This document shows positions 51,922-60,162 of a stretch of DNA of 64,000 bases, in pieces; the first letter of the stretch is position 1, and each line of letters begins with the position of its first letter. This DNA is from Arthrobacter sp. DNA4 (GTDB lineage Bacteria; Actinomycetota; Actinomycetes; Actinomycetales; Micrococcaceae): NCBI RefSeq assembly GCF_024362385.1, contig NZ_CP101466.1:3410001-3474000 (forward strand). The letters run 5' to 3'. The translations under genes were made by a program, and so were the position numbers. The notes below the pieces were generated by a model that saw only the letters and a list, made by a program, of their open reading frames with translations, was not told where the DNA came from and did no database searches.

Positions 51922-53540
51922 GCCGAGCCCACCTCCCGCCGCCGCATCACCGCAACGGCCAGCGCGGCGGCAATGGCCGAAATCAGCAGCATCCACCATG
52001 CTCCGCTCCAGTCAGTCGCGTCGCCGCGGGGCACTGGTGTGTGGGCGAACGGCGAGAGGTCGCGCAGGCTTTGGTCAATGCCCAGCATGGCCCCGAAAAT
52101 TCCCAGCATCACCCCAAGGGCCAGCAAGGCCCAGCTGGCGGCGATGGTGGCGGCGGGCCACAGGACAAACACCAGCGCCGGCACCGACAGGTAGATCAGT
52201 GCCGCCGGCAGTTGGGCGGCGGCGGTCTGCCAGAGGGCGTCGGCAGGCATGGATTCATCGCCCGTGCCGGTGAGGGTGGCCCACGCGCCCACTCCGGCCA
52301 GGCCCACCACCAGCACCACGGCGGCCCCGCCGAGCACCAGGTAACCGGCCAGCCACCGGACCCGTCCCACCGGGGCGGACAGCAGGAGTTCAGCGGTCCC
52401 TGCCGCTTCCTCCTGCCGCAGCCTGATCACCGCCTGCAGGGCGCACGCGGCAGCCAGGACCCCGGCCATGGAGAACAGCACCGAGACCATGAGCTGGGTC
52501 AGCGAGGTTCCCTGCGACTGGAGCATCGCGCGCAGCATCGCCGTGATGTTGGTGTCCGGGGTGTCGACGGCGGCAATCGCCTTTCCGAGCGAGCCCGCCA
52601 GCAGGCCCAGGGCCAAGCCGCTGAAGCCCCAGCCGGTAATGGAGCCCGCCTGCAGCCGCAGGGCAAGGGCCACGGGACTGCTCAGGCCCCGCCGGGCAGC
52701 TGCCCGTCCCGGCAGCGCTCCCCAGACGCTGGCGCCGCTGTCGCGCGTGCCCAGGAGGAGCCACGCCGCCGTGAGGCAGCCTGCGCCCAGCCCCACCGGC
52801 AGCAGCAACGGCCAGCCACGGTTGCCCGAGTACGCAAAGGTCTGCTGGCCCCAGCCGATGGGTGAGAACCAGCTGGCTGCCCCTTGGGTCATCGTGGTCC
52901 CGCTGGCGCCGGGCGTCCCCGTGGCGTCCCCGATCCCGCGCAGGACGTAGGCCAGGACCACCAGCGCGGCGGAGACGCCGTTCGCTCCGCGTGAGGTCCC
53001 CATGAACTGTGCCACCAGCAGCCCCACGCCCAGGAAAGCGAGGCCGACGGCGCCCGTCGCGGAGCCGGCGAGCAGGGAACCCTGGGGCTCCAGGCCCTGC
53101 GACATGAATCCGGCAAAGACTGCGAGCGCCACCAGGATGTTGGCCGTGATGCCGTGCAGCAGGGTGGCGGTGTTGGGCAGCAGGCGTCCGGCAGGTGTGG
53201 CGGCCACCAGTTCCGCGCCGCCGCTTTCCTCGTCGGCCCGGGAGTGGCGTACCGCCAGGAACGTGCTCATCAGGCCTGCCAGCAGGGCGAGGAACGCGTA
53301 GATCAGGAAGAACGTGAAGGCCCCCTGGTCTGCGCCCCGGGGCAGACCGCGCAGCATCAGGATGGCGGGGGTGGCGATGGCCACCTGAAGGATCTCGGTC
53401 CGGCTCGCCACGTTGCCGTAGGTCTGGGTGACGGCGGCGGCCGCGAACATGGCAAACGCACCGATGGCCACCACCCAGCTCAGCAGCTGCCAGCGGTCCC
53501 GGCGTACCCGCTGGCCCCACAGGACCAGGAGAACGCCCAT
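51918..53540 (-). CDS. ABC exporter permease (polyketide/antibiotic transporter type)
   Basis: 540 residues from ATG 53540 with about 12 hydrophobic segments in two similar halves. Examples are the N-terminal WVVAIGAFAMFAAAAV and the repeat RHSRADEESGGAELVAATPA / RLRQEEAAGTAELLLSAPV, which marks each half. This repeat is the hallmark of actinobacterial TetAB-type antibiotic exporters. It pairs with the ATPase ending one base upstream. The substrate is unknown; drug or lipid export is usual for the class. The MarR gene overlaps its end. Confidence 0.83.
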   Translation of the reverse strand: MGVLLVLWGQRVRRDRWQLLSWVVAIGAFAMFAAAAVTQTYGNVASRTEILQVAIATPAILMLRGLPRGADQGAFTFFLIYAFLALLAGLMSTFLAVRHSRADEESGGAELVAATPAGRLLPNTATLLHGITANILVALAVFAGFMSQGLEPQGSLLAGSATGAVGLAFLGVGLLVAQFMGTSRGANGVSAALVVLAYVLRGIGDATGTPGASGTTMTQGAASWFSPIGWGQQTFAYSGNRGWPLLLPVGLGAGCLTAAWLLLGTRDSGASVWGALPGRAAARRGLSSPVALALRLQAGSITGWGFSGLALGLLAGSLGKAIAAVDTPDTNITAMLRAMLQSQGTSLTQLMVSVLFSMAGVLAAACALQAVIRLRQEEAAGTAELLLSAPVGRVRWLAGYLVLGGAAVVLVVGLAGVGAWATLTGTGDESMPADALWQTAAAQLPAALIYLSVPALVFVLWPAATIAASWALLALGVMLGIFGAMLGIDQSLRDLSPFAHTPVPRGDATDWSGAWWMLLISAIAAALAVAVMRRREVGSA

Positions 53541-53541
53541 G

Positions 53542-54531
53542 TCAGCTCCGCCCCCTCGCGCCGAGCAGGTGGCGCCGGGAGCCGGGGGCGGACTCGGAAG
53601 GCGTTTCGGCCGGGGCGTCAGCGCCCAGGGAGGTATCCCCGTAGTGCCGCAGGAAGAGCTCCTCAAGGGACGGCGGGACGATGGTCAAGCCTTGCACGCC
53701 CAGGGCGCCCAGGGCGGGAAGCACCTCTGCGATCCGGTCCGAGTCCGCGCTGAACCGGACCCGCCCGGCGTCGAGCGTCAGGCCATGCACCGCACCCAGC
53801 CGGGCCAGAGCCTCCGGGTCCAACCCGTCCGCGGCGAAGGAGACTTCCGACCTGGTGAGGTGCCGCAGCGAGTCCAGCGTGCCGCCGTCGACAATCCTGC
53901 CTCCCCGGATGATGCTCACGCGGTGGCACAGCACCTCCACCTCGGAAAGGATGTGGCTGGACAGCAGCACGGTTGCTCCGCGGTCGACGGCGGCGAGCAG
54001 CTCCCGGCGGAAGACTTCCTCCATGAGCGGGTCAAGGCCGCTGGTGGGCTCGTCCAGCAGGTAGAGCTCGGCTTCGGCGGCGAGGGCGGCGATCAGGGCA
54101 ACCTTCTGCCGGTTGCCCTTGGAGTAGGCGCGGCCTTTCTTCGCCGGATCGAAGTCGAACACCTGGCACAGGTGGTCCTTCCGTCGGCGGTACGCGGCCC
54201 CATCAGCCGTGCCGCCGCGCAGCCGCGAGAGCAGGTCGATGGTTTCACCGCCGGAGAGGTTGGGCCAGAGCCGGACGTCGCCGGGCACGTAGGCCAGGCG
54301 GCGGTGCAGTTCCACGGCCTGGGTCCAGGGCTCGTATCCCAGGACGGTTGCAGAGCCGGAGGTTGCCCGGGCCAGGCCCAGCAGGACGCGCAGGGTGGTG
54401 GACTTTCCCGCGCCGTTCGGCCCAAGGAATCCGTGGATCTCCCCGCGCTGGACTTCCAGGTCCAACCCGTCGAGGGCCCTGACGTGCCCGAAGTGTTTGT
54501 GCAACCCCACTGTTTCGACAACGGTGTTCAT
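53542..54531 (-). CDS. ABC exporter ATP-binding protein (drug-export type)
   Basis: 329 residues from ATG 54531. Walker A is FLGPNGAGKSTTLRVLLG. The signature is the variant RAYSKGNRQKVALIAALA, typical of drug-export ATPases. Walker B is LYLLDEPTSGLDPLMEE, and the H-loop is VLLSSHILSEVE. A C-terminal accessory domain of about 90 residues ends with PPSLEELFLRHYG. It heads the leftward unit ATPase, permease, MarR-like, corA. It diverges from an MFS gene across an operator-containing region of about 50 bases. Confidence 0.88.
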   Translation of the reverse strand: MNTVVETVGLHKHFGHVRALDGLDLEVQRGEIHGFLGPNGAGKSTTLRVLLGLARATSGSATVLGYEPWTQAVELHRRLAYVPGDVRLWPNLSGGETIDLLSRLRGGTADGAAYRRRKDHLCQVFDFDPAKKGRAYSKGNRQKVALIAALAAEAELYLLDEPTSGLDPLMEEVFRRELLAAVDRGATVLLSSHILSEVEVLCHRVSIIRGGRIVDGGTLDSLRHLTRSEVSFAADGLDPEALARLGAVHGLTLDAGRVRFSADSDRIAEVLPALGALGVQGLTIVPPSLEELFLRHYGDTSLGADAPAETPSESAPGSRRHLLGARGRS

Positions 54532-54550
54532 GGTCCAAGTCTTAGAAGTT

Positions 54551-54584
54551 TTCACAACATTGTGAAGGTACTAAAGTCCCAGCT
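54551..54584. promoter_or_regulatory. MarR-type operator and leaderless promoter in the divergent ABC/MFS region
   Basis: TTCACAA CA TTGTGAA (54551-54566) is a perfect 7-bp inverted repeat. On the plus strand TAAAGT (54572-54577) lies 7 bases before ATG 54585, and a TTTCAC-like -35 lies 16 bases further up. The operator falls in the spacer, so a bound repressor would block the MFS promoter and probably the ABC promoter as well. Confidence 0.62.
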
Positions 54585-55769
54585 ATGACCCCCGACAGAT
54601 CCGTGCCAGGCGCGCAGGCCACCCGCTCGTCAACGGCACCACTGTATGCTGCGGGCTTCGTCACGGCTTTCGGCGCCCACAGCATCGCGGCGGGGCTGGG
54701 CGCGCAGAGCGGGAACATCGGCCTGACCCTGCTGAACCTCGGCATCCTGCTGGCCCTCTACGACGTGGCGGAGGTATTCCTCAAGCCGGTCTTCGGCGCC
54801 CTCAGCGACCGCATCGGCGCCAAACCCGTCATCGTCGGCGGCCTGCTCGCCTTCGCAGCACTGTCGCTGATTGGCCTCGGCGCCGCCGACCCGTTCATCC
54901 TGGCCCTGGCCCGGCTGGGACAGGGGGCCGCAGCGTCGGCCTTCTCGCCGTCGTCGTCCGCCATGGTGGCAAGGATGGCCCGCGGCGGAAAGGCCGGGAC
55001 CTACTTTGGCCGGTACGGGTCCTGGAAGAGCCTTGGCTACATCATTGGCCCGCCGCTGGGCGCCGGCCTGATCCTGGCCGGCGGGTTCCCCCTGCTGTTC
55101 GGCACGCTGTCCGCGCTGGCGGCCGCCACGGCCGTCTGGGCGCTGGTGTCGGTGCCGCACCTGGCGCCGCTGCCGCGCAAGCGGTACACCGTGATGGACC
55201 TGGTCCGGCAGGTGGGCGAGCGCCGTTTCCTGGTCCCGACGCTGGTGCTTGCCGCTTCGACGGGTGCGCTGGGTGCCGCCGTCGGCTTCCTCCCGGCGCT
55301 GGCCACGCACCACGGACTGGACGCATTCGCCGGCACGGCGGCGGTGAGCGTCGTGGCGCTCGGCTCGGTGCTCACCCAGCCGTGGATCGGAAGGCTGCGG
55401 GACCGGCACGCCGTCAGCGACAACAAGGGCACGACGACGGGCCTGCTGCTGATCGCCGCCGGCATCGCTTTGGTGGCGGCCGCCCCGGGAGCGGTCACCA
55501 TCTTCGTTGCGGCTGCACTGATTGGCTCGGGCATCGGCGTGGCCACCCCACTGGGATTCGCGCACCTGGCCGACACCACGCCGCCGGAGCGGATGGGCCG
55601 GACCATGGGCTCGGCAGAGCTGGGCCGCGAACTGGGCGACGCCGGCGGACCCCTGCTGGTGGGCGCCATTGCCACGGCCACCGCCCTGCCGTTCGGGCTG
55701 GGCGCGCTGGCACTGCTGGTGGCCGCCGCCGCCGTCCCCCGGCTGGACCCGGTCAAGCCCACCGCCTGA
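54585..55769 (+). CDS. MFS transporter (drug/metabolite efflux type)
   Basis: 394 residues with 12 predicted helices. The loop between helices 2 and 3 has KPVFGALSDRIGAKPVIVGG, the MFS motif A. LGRLGQGAAASAFSPSSSA-type motif and the later GSAELGRELGDAGGPLLVG are as in MFS efflux proteins. It shares an operator with the divergent ABC exporter, suggesting joint control of two export systems by the MarR-like protein. The substrate is unknown. The ATG is leaderless. Confidence 0.85.
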   Translation: MTPDRSVPGAQATRSSTAPLYAAGFVTAFGAHSIAAGLGAQSGNIGLTLLNLGILLALYDVAEVFLKPVFGALSDRIGAKPVIVGGLLAFAALSLIGLGAADPFILALARLGQGAAASAFSPSSSAMVARMARGGKAGTYFGRYGSWKSLGYIIGPPLGAGLILAGGFPLLFGTLSALAAATAVWALVSVPHLAPLPRKRYTVMDLVRQVGERRFLVPTLVLAASTGALGAAVGFLPALATHHGLDAFAGTAAVSVVALGSVLTQPWIGRLRDRHAVSDNKGTTTGLLLIAAGIALVAAAPGAVTIFVAAALIGSGIGVATPLGFAHLADTTPPERMGRTMGSAELGRELGDAGGPLLVGAIATATALPFGLGALALLVAAAAVPRLDPVKPTA

Positions 55770-55805
55770 GCGGCCTTCCAGCTTTTTGTGTCACCCTTAA
55801 CCGCG

Positions 55806-56711
55806 ATGACTTCTTCACGGCAACTCTCCACCAGGACTCCGGCACGGCCTGCCCCGGGCTCGGCGTCCCTGTTTGTGCTGTCCACGGTGGCGTGCATTGC
55901 CGGGCTGGTTGCCACCTACTACTTCTTCGTCCAGACCACCACGGGCCAGTTCATCGATGAGTCCGCGCTGGTGGAAGCGGTGCAGATCCATGGGCCCGCG
56001 GGGAAGGCCGCCACCCAGTTCCTCGACTGGCTGCCCACCATTTCCCTGGTGATGGCCGCCGTCGTGGTCCTGTTTGTGACCGTGATCCGGCGGCACTGGG
56101 CGGAGGCCGGGATTGCCGTGGCCGCGTGCATCGGCGCGAACGTCGCGACGCAGGTGCTCAAGGACCTGCTGCCGCCGCGCCCGGACAAAGGCGTACTGAC
56201 CCTGGAGCTGAACTCGCTGCCCTCCGGCCACACCACGCTGGCGGCGTCCGCTGCCGCCGCGGTGTTCCTCATGGCGTCCCCGCGCTGGCGGCCCATGGCC
56301 GGCTTCATTGGCGGTTCGTTCGCCATCGCGTCCGGGGTGTCCACCCTGATCAACCAGTGGCACCGGCCCGCGGACGTGGTGGCGGCGTTCCTGCTGGTGG
56401 GCTCCTTCATGATTCCGGCGGGCTGGCTGATCCTCCGGCGCGGGTCCTGGAACGAGTGGGACGGGTTCGGCGACCACCTCGGTTCGGCCCGGATCTGGCT
56501 TACGCTGCCGGTGCTGATCGGCCTGGGTTCGGCCGGGGTTGCGGTGTACTCGCTCATCCGGATTGCGCCCAGCCCGTGGCAGGAAGCCAGCACCACCAAC
56601 TACTTCTGGGTAAGCATCTCGCTGATCGTGATCGCGGGATACCTGGCCACGGTGGCCACCACGTCCCTGTTCGCGTACGCCTCACGGCGGCAGGGCGCGT
56701 CCAGGCGGTAG
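55806..56711 (+). CDS. PAP2-family phosphatase (membrane)
   Basis: 301 residues from ATG 55806. Six hydrophobic helices carry the three-part phosphatase motif: KDLLPPRPDK, then SLPSGHTTLAAS with the catalytic His, and HRPADVVAA with the second His. The family dephosphorylates lipid phosphates such as phosphatidate or undecaprenyl diphosphate at the outer face of the membrane. An in-frame TTG at 55788 would add six residues. It lies 36 bases after the MFS gene and may be co-transcribed. Confidence 0.85.
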   Translation: MTSSRQLSTRTPARPAPGSASLFVLSTVACIAGLVATYYFFVQTTTGQFIDESALVEAVQIHGPAGKAATQFLDWLPTISLVMAAVVVLFVTVIRRHWAEAGIAVAACIGANVATQVLKDLLPPRPDKGVLTLELNSLPSGHTTLAASAAAAVFLMASPRWRPMAGFIGGSFAIASGVSTLINQWHRPADVVAAFLLVGSFMIPAGWLILRRGSWNEWDGFGDHLGSARIWLTLPVLIGLGSAGVAVYSLIRIAPSPWQEASTTNYFWVSISLIVIAGYLATVATTSLFAYASRRQGASRR

Positions 56712-56715
56712 AGGC

Positions 56716-57021
56716 TCACCCGGGGGGATCCCGGGAGTCCCGTCCCATGCTTTCCCCCATGGCTGCGGCAAGCTCAATGTCGTCGAGGTACCGGGCGGCA
56801 GGCCGCCCCGTGGCCTCGGCGAGCCGGTCCAGCGTGGCGAGGTGCTGGCGCGCCAGCTCGACGGCCAGCTCCTCCACGATGCTGGGACCGTTCCGGACAA
56901 CGAGGTCGCTGAGGTACGCCCGGAGGCTGCTTACCGGGCGCCCCTTGGCTTCAATGTCCGCGGCAACCAGCCTGGTAAGGGCAGCCGCGGCGAGTGCAGG
57001 TTTGTCGCTGAAGAGCTCCAC
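56716..57021 (-). CDS. Small hypothetical protein
   Basis: 101 residues from GTG 57021, chosen for the AGAGGGA site 6 bases upstream. The protein is helical and rich in Ala, Leu and Arg. The segment ALTRLVAADIEAKGRPVSSL is followed by LAVELARQHLATLDRLAEATGRPAARYLDDI, which could form a helical bundle. No recognised domain or membrane segment. It is convergent with the PAP2 gene (stops 4 bases apart). It could be an accessory or regulatory protein, but nothing here shows it. Confidence 0.6.
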   Translation of the reverse strand: MELFSDKPALAAAALTRLVAADIEAKGRPVSSLRAYLSDLVVRNGPSIVEELAVELARQHLATLDRLAEATGRPAARYLDDIELAAAMGESMGRDSRDPPG

Positions 57022-57122
57022 GTTAATCCCTCTGTGGCGATGGGCTGCGATGGCAAACGCCCGCATGCGTAGCTACAATCTAGCGTTCCCGCGCCTGCCC
57101 CGTAAGGGTCGCGAGTCCTGGC

Positions 57123-57764
57123 TTAAAGGCTGGCACCGGCCTCCGCCCGGGCGGGCACACCGGCCCACGTTTCGTGCTCCGGCACGTTGTGCAGCACAGC
57201 GGAACGCATCTCCACGTTGGAGTAGTCCCCCACCGCCAACCCGTCCCCTACCCCTGCGTTCATGCCGAGGTGCGCCGCCCGGCCGATCCGTGCGCCCTCT
57301 CCTACGGAAACGCCGGGGAAAAGCGTGGCGAAATCACTGACCCGGACACAGCACCCCACGTTCACCTGCGGCTGCAGCAGCACGTGCCGGCCGATATGGG
57401 CCTGCGGAGCAATCGTGGCGTTCCGCATCACAATGCTGCCCGGTCCGATCCAGGAATCCCTTGGTACGCGCACATCCGGATCCACCACGGTGGCGTACCG
57501 GTCCTCGTGCACACCGAGCATTGCCAGCCGGTCAACCACGGCTTCCCTGTCCCGCCCGGAGGGGAGGCAAACCGTAAAAAGGGCCTTTTTGAAGGTATGT
57601 GCGTCCGAGAGCGAGCCCATCACCACTGTGCCGTCGATGGATGTACCCAGCAGTTCCGGGTCATCGTCCAGGATCCCCAGGACGTCGTATTGCCCACTGA
57701 CCCGGACCGCCGCCAGTACTTCCTGCGCCAGTCCGCTCATGGCCAGCAACATCAACTCGCTCAA
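57123..57764 (-). CDS. NeuD/PglD-like acyltransferase (left-handed beta helix)
   Basis: 213 residues. The N-terminal part (1 to about 85) looks like a PglD_N Rossmann-type domain (VLGILDDDPELLGTSIDGTVVMG). The rest is hexapeptide repeats (IGPGSIVMRNATIAPQAHIG, VGEGARIGRAAHLGMNAGVG) ending WAGVPARAE. Such enzymes acetylate an amino sugar, often in cell-wall or polysaccharide synthesis. The usual catalytic His may be in the HLG or HIG repeats. No sugar-modification genes are adjacent, so the substrate is unknown. Confidence 0.8.
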   Translation of the reverse strand: MSELMLLAMSGLAQEVLAAVRVSGQYDVLGILDDDPELLGTSIDGTVVMGSLSDAHTFKKALFTVCLPSGRDREAVVDRLAMLGVHEDRYATVVDPDVRVPRDSWIGPGSIVMRNATIAPQAHIGRHVLLQPQVNVGCCVRVSDFATLFPGVSVGEGARIGRAAHLGMNAGVGDGLAVGDYSNVEMRSAVLHNVPEHETWAGVPARAEAGASL

Positions 57765-58004
57765 AGTGCGCCTCTTCCAGCCCCTGCACCGTTGCAGGAA
57801 TATCGTCCGGCCCGTTCACCTGCTGCTTGATACCTGGCTGTCTCCAAACCCTATGCCGGACTTGGACGGCAGGAAAGGTTTCCCGGGGCAAAATTCAGGA
57901 CGGAGCCCGGCATTAGCACGATCAGGCGTCCTGCCGGGAAGTCTTGCGGCAACCTTGAGGAATTGGAGTCCCCCGCCTTGATCGGCGCGGTGAATAGTTG
58001 CAGG

Positions 58005-58041
58005 TGCCAGGGCGGCGTTTTGAAGTGGGCGCCGCCCGGCA
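58005..58041 (-). terminator. Terminator after the VOC gene; rest of 57765-58077 without genes
   Basis: TGCC-A-GGGCGGCG pairs with CGCCGCCC-GGCA around a 12-base loop, 37 bases beyond the VOC stop. The remainder of the 313-base interval holds no supported gene or other repeat. Confidence 0.65.
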
Positions 58042-58077
58042 CTGCCCCTCGCGCCTTTTCCGCTGCGCGGTCCTGTG

Positions 58078-58455
58078 TCAGGGATCGAGGCGCTTCCGCA
58101 GGAGGCAGAATTCGTTTCCTTCGGGGTCCTGCAGGACGTGCCACTGCTCGTCCCCGGTCTGCCCCACGTCGGCCGGTCGGGCACCGAGGGCCAGCAGCCG
58201 TTCCAGTTCGGCGTCCTGGTCCCGGTCCACCGGGTTGACGTCGATGTGCAGCGGAAGCCGCCCCACCCGCGGGTTGCTGCTGGCGCTCAAGATGATCGTG
58301 GGCTGCAGGCCGCCGAACCCGGCGTTAGCCGGCCCGATCTCAATCATGCCGTCCTCCCTGTCCAGCTCGACATAACCAAGGACGTCACTCCAGAACCGCG
58401 CAAGCAGTTCCGGGTCGTCGCAGTTCAGGACCAGTTCACTGATTCGGCATGACAT
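58078..58455 (-). CDS. VOC-family (glyoxalase/bleomycin-resistance-like) protein
   Basis: 125 residues from ATG 58455. Two beta-alpha-beta-beta-beta units: the first begins RISELVLNCDDPELLARFWSDVLGY, the second LPLHIDVNPVDRDQDAELER, ending VLQDPEGNEFCLL. Metal ligands expected in this fold would come from His in LPLHID and Glu in GNEFC. The substrate is unknown. The usual annotation is glyoxalase-like. The leaderless -10 directly upstream fixes the start. Confidence 0.83.
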   Translation of the reverse strand: MSCRISELVLNCDDPELLARFWSDVLGYVELDREDGMIEIGPANAGFGGLQPTIILSASSNPRVGRLPLHIDVNPVDRDQDAELERLLALGARPADVGQTGDEQWHVLQDPEGNEFCLLRKRLDP

Positions 58456-58467
58456 GGTGCCAGTGTA
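58456..58467 (-). promoter_or_regulatory. Leaderless -10 element of the VOC gene
   Basis: Minus strand TACACT (58462-58467) followed by 6 bases and ATG 58455. Confidence 0.45.
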
Positions 58468-58752
58468 CGGATCGCCCCAAGCCACCGGCCGTACGGACAC
58501 GGGGAAGGCACGACGGCAGCACGCACCTTCGCTGGCCCTGCAACCCGATGATCCGTCCCGGCGCCCCTGCTCCCCTCGACGCGGACATGCATCCGCGACC
58601 CGCATCCTGCCTCTCGCGGCCCCAATATCCGGAGCACAGGGGAAGCGGCGGGTCGGACAGGAATATGCGCGTCGCCCGGGCCCATTCCCGGAACAACCAT
58701 CTCAGCACCCCCACGTCGCCGGCACGATCCAACGTGCCCAAATACCCAAATA

Positions 58753-58820
58753 GCCAGCTCGGCGGGAGACGGTGCCACTGCATGGGGGGATGCAGCGGCA
58801 CCTTCTTCCGCCGAGCTGGC
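58753..58820. repeat. Near-perfect 68-base hairpin of unknown role
   Basis: Outer 13-bp stem GCCAGCTCGGCGG / CCGCCGAGCTGGC, then four more pairs (one G-U), one mismatch, GGTGCC/GGCACC, one mismatch, CTGCAT/ATGCAG, and a GGGGGG loop. It is too long and regular for a simple terminator. Confidence 0.65.
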
Positions 58821-58944
58821 GGGTGGAAACCTCAGGCGCAATAGATCTTCCTAAATCCCGTTCCGATCTCCAGGCTCACCTTCACGGTGCGGTAGCCTGG
58901 GCACCGCCTGCGAACGTGGCCACGATCCTGACCCCCGCCGGGGT

Positions 58945-58966
58945 GGTGGTCTAACTGAGGACCACC
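58945..58966 (+). terminator. Terminator-like hairpin in the gene-poor interval
   Basis: GGTGGTC / GACCACC with an 8-base loop, directly around a TAA that closes a short rightward frame. No intact gene precedes it. Confidence 0.35.
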
Positions 58967-59110
58967 TTGCCCGGCCAACCTCAGGAAGCGAGGAGGAAAA
59001 ACGTCAACAAAAGCTCAAGTTATGTGAAAATTCATTCAACCCTGCTCTGACCTGCGCTTCTATCGCAAATGCTGCTCTTGGCGCCAAGCCCGCCGGGGTC
59101 AGCGCGCCAG

Positions 59111-59716
59111 CTACCGTTGCCGGCCCAGTTCGGCGTCAAGAATGTCCAGGGCGTTGGCGCGCATGGCACTGAATGCCTGGTCCGGCCGGAGGCCTGCCAC
59201 GTCCCGCAGCCAGACGTATGGTTCAATCCCTGCAACCGCACGAAGCCGCACGGCAAGGGCGGCGATGTCGATCCCGGATCCGGCGGCTTCCAGCGGAGAC
59301 AGGGCGTCGCGGTACCAGCCCACAGCCCGGCCCCCGCGAAGAGTGGGGCGGGCGGTGCCCGGGGTAAGGGACAGCCGCAGCGATGCCCGCAGCTGCGGTT
59401 CCCAGGTCCGGATGAACTCGAAGTGCGCGTCCAGGGTGCGCACCAGGCGGGCACGGACGTCCGACGGCGGTTCCTCGCCGAGCAGCGACGCCAACCCGGT
59501 CTCGGGGAGGGCCGCGTGCAGGAGGGCTTCCTTGTCCGGGAAGTAGCGGTAGGCAGTCGTCCGCGATATCCCGGCAATGGCGGCGACTTCCGCAACGGAC
59601 GGATCCTGCCCGTCCTTCAGCAGGTCCCGGAGCGAGGACACCAGCTCTTCGCGGGTCCGCGACTTCTGCCGGGTCCTGCCGGTCTCCAGATATTTTTCAT
59701 TGTGGCGTTCGGACAC
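59111..59716 (-). CDS. TetR-family regulator (divergent from cupin gene)
   Basis: 201 residues from GTG 59716. N-terminal TetR helix-turn-helix: LVSSLRDLLKDGQDPSVAEV, AAIAGISRTTAYRYFPDKEAL. The remainder is an all-helical ligand domain with no family-specific signature that I recognise. An inverted repeat CGTACC-GTTAT-GGTACG lies between it and the divergent cupin gene. It overlaps both predicted promoters (minus-strand TATCAT at 59724-59729, plus-strand TATGGT at 59742-59747). It probably represses itself and the cupin gene. Confidence 0.86.
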   Translation of the reverse strand: MSERHNEKYLETGRTRQKSRTREELVSSLRDLLKDGQDPSVAEVAAIAGISRTTAYRYFPDKEALLHAALPETGLASLLGEEPPSDVRARLVRTLDAHFEFIRTWEPQLRASLRLSLTPGTARPTLRGGRAVGWYRDALSPLEAAGSGIDIAALAVRLRAVAGIEPYVWLRDVAGLRPDQAFSAMRANALDILDAELGRQR

Positions 59717-59733
59717 AGGACTTATGATACAGA

Positions 59734-59750
59734 CGTACCGTTATGGTACG
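59734..59750. promoter_or_regulatory. TetR-type operator between tetR and cupin genes
   Basis: CGTACC, five bases, GGTACG. The repeat overlaps the plus-strand -10 TATGGT and lies five bases from the minus-strand -10 TATCAT. Confidence 0.6.
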
Positions 59751-59784
59751 GATGTCCCATAAAAGACTCACCGAGGGGTTTCCC

Positions 59785-60147
59785 GTGGCCGATCCCATTG
59801 CAGTGAATCCGCAGCACTACAGGCTCGTCTTTGAAAACGACCGTGTCCGCGTCCTCGAGTACAGCGACGGCCCCGGAGACACCACCGGCACCCATTCCCA
59901 CCCTGACAGCGTGATGGTTACGCTCAGTTCCTTCGCCCGCCGCCTCCGGTCAGGAGACCGGGAAGCGGACGTGGAGCTGCAGGCAGGGCAAGCCCGCTGG
60001 CTCGACGCGCAGGAACACTCCGGGACGAACACCGGCTCCACGCCTACACGCTGCCTCTTTATCGAGCTGAAGGAACCCCGCCGGGAGAACCCGGGCGTGG
60101 ATGAATCGCCCGCCCACACAGGCCGCCTTGGTCCTGCTGATTCCTAG
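59785..60147 (+). CDS. Small cupin-domain protein
   Basis: 120 residues from GTG 59785, chosen for the GAGGGG site 6 bases upstream; an ATG at 59743 lies inside the operator and would add 14 residues. The cupin barrel shows YRLVFENDRVRVLEYSDGPG, then the first metal motif in THSHPDSVMVTL and the second in ARWLDAQEHSGTNTG. The metal and substrate are unknown. Regulation by the divergent TetR is likely. It converges on the next TetR gene with a 15-base gap. Confidence 0.82.
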   Translation: MADPIAVNPQHYRLVFENDRVRVLEYSDGPGDTTGTHSHPDSVMVTLSSFARRLRSGDREADVELQAGQARWLDAQEHSGTNTGSTPTRCLFIELKEPRRENPGVDESPAHTGRLGPADS

Positions 60148-60162
60148 CCGCCGGAAAGCCCC

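Larger units (their letters stand above)
58468..59110. other. Gene-poor interval of about 640 bases
   Basis: No open reading frame here has convincing coding character. It contains a 68-base hairpin (58753-58820), a smaller hairpin (58945-58966), and a GAGGAGGAAAA ribosome-site-like sequence at about 58990. That sequence is followed by codons (ACG TCA ACA AAA GCT CAA GTT ATG) that stop at once, and by an AT-rich stretch. It looks like decayed or deleted sequence. Confidence 0.5.

Noticed and set aside
57765-58077. tRNA or riboswitch in gene-free stretches (also 27346-27752 and 58468-59110)
   Set aside because: No cloverleaf, T-loop sequence or known riboswitch core could be found by eye.
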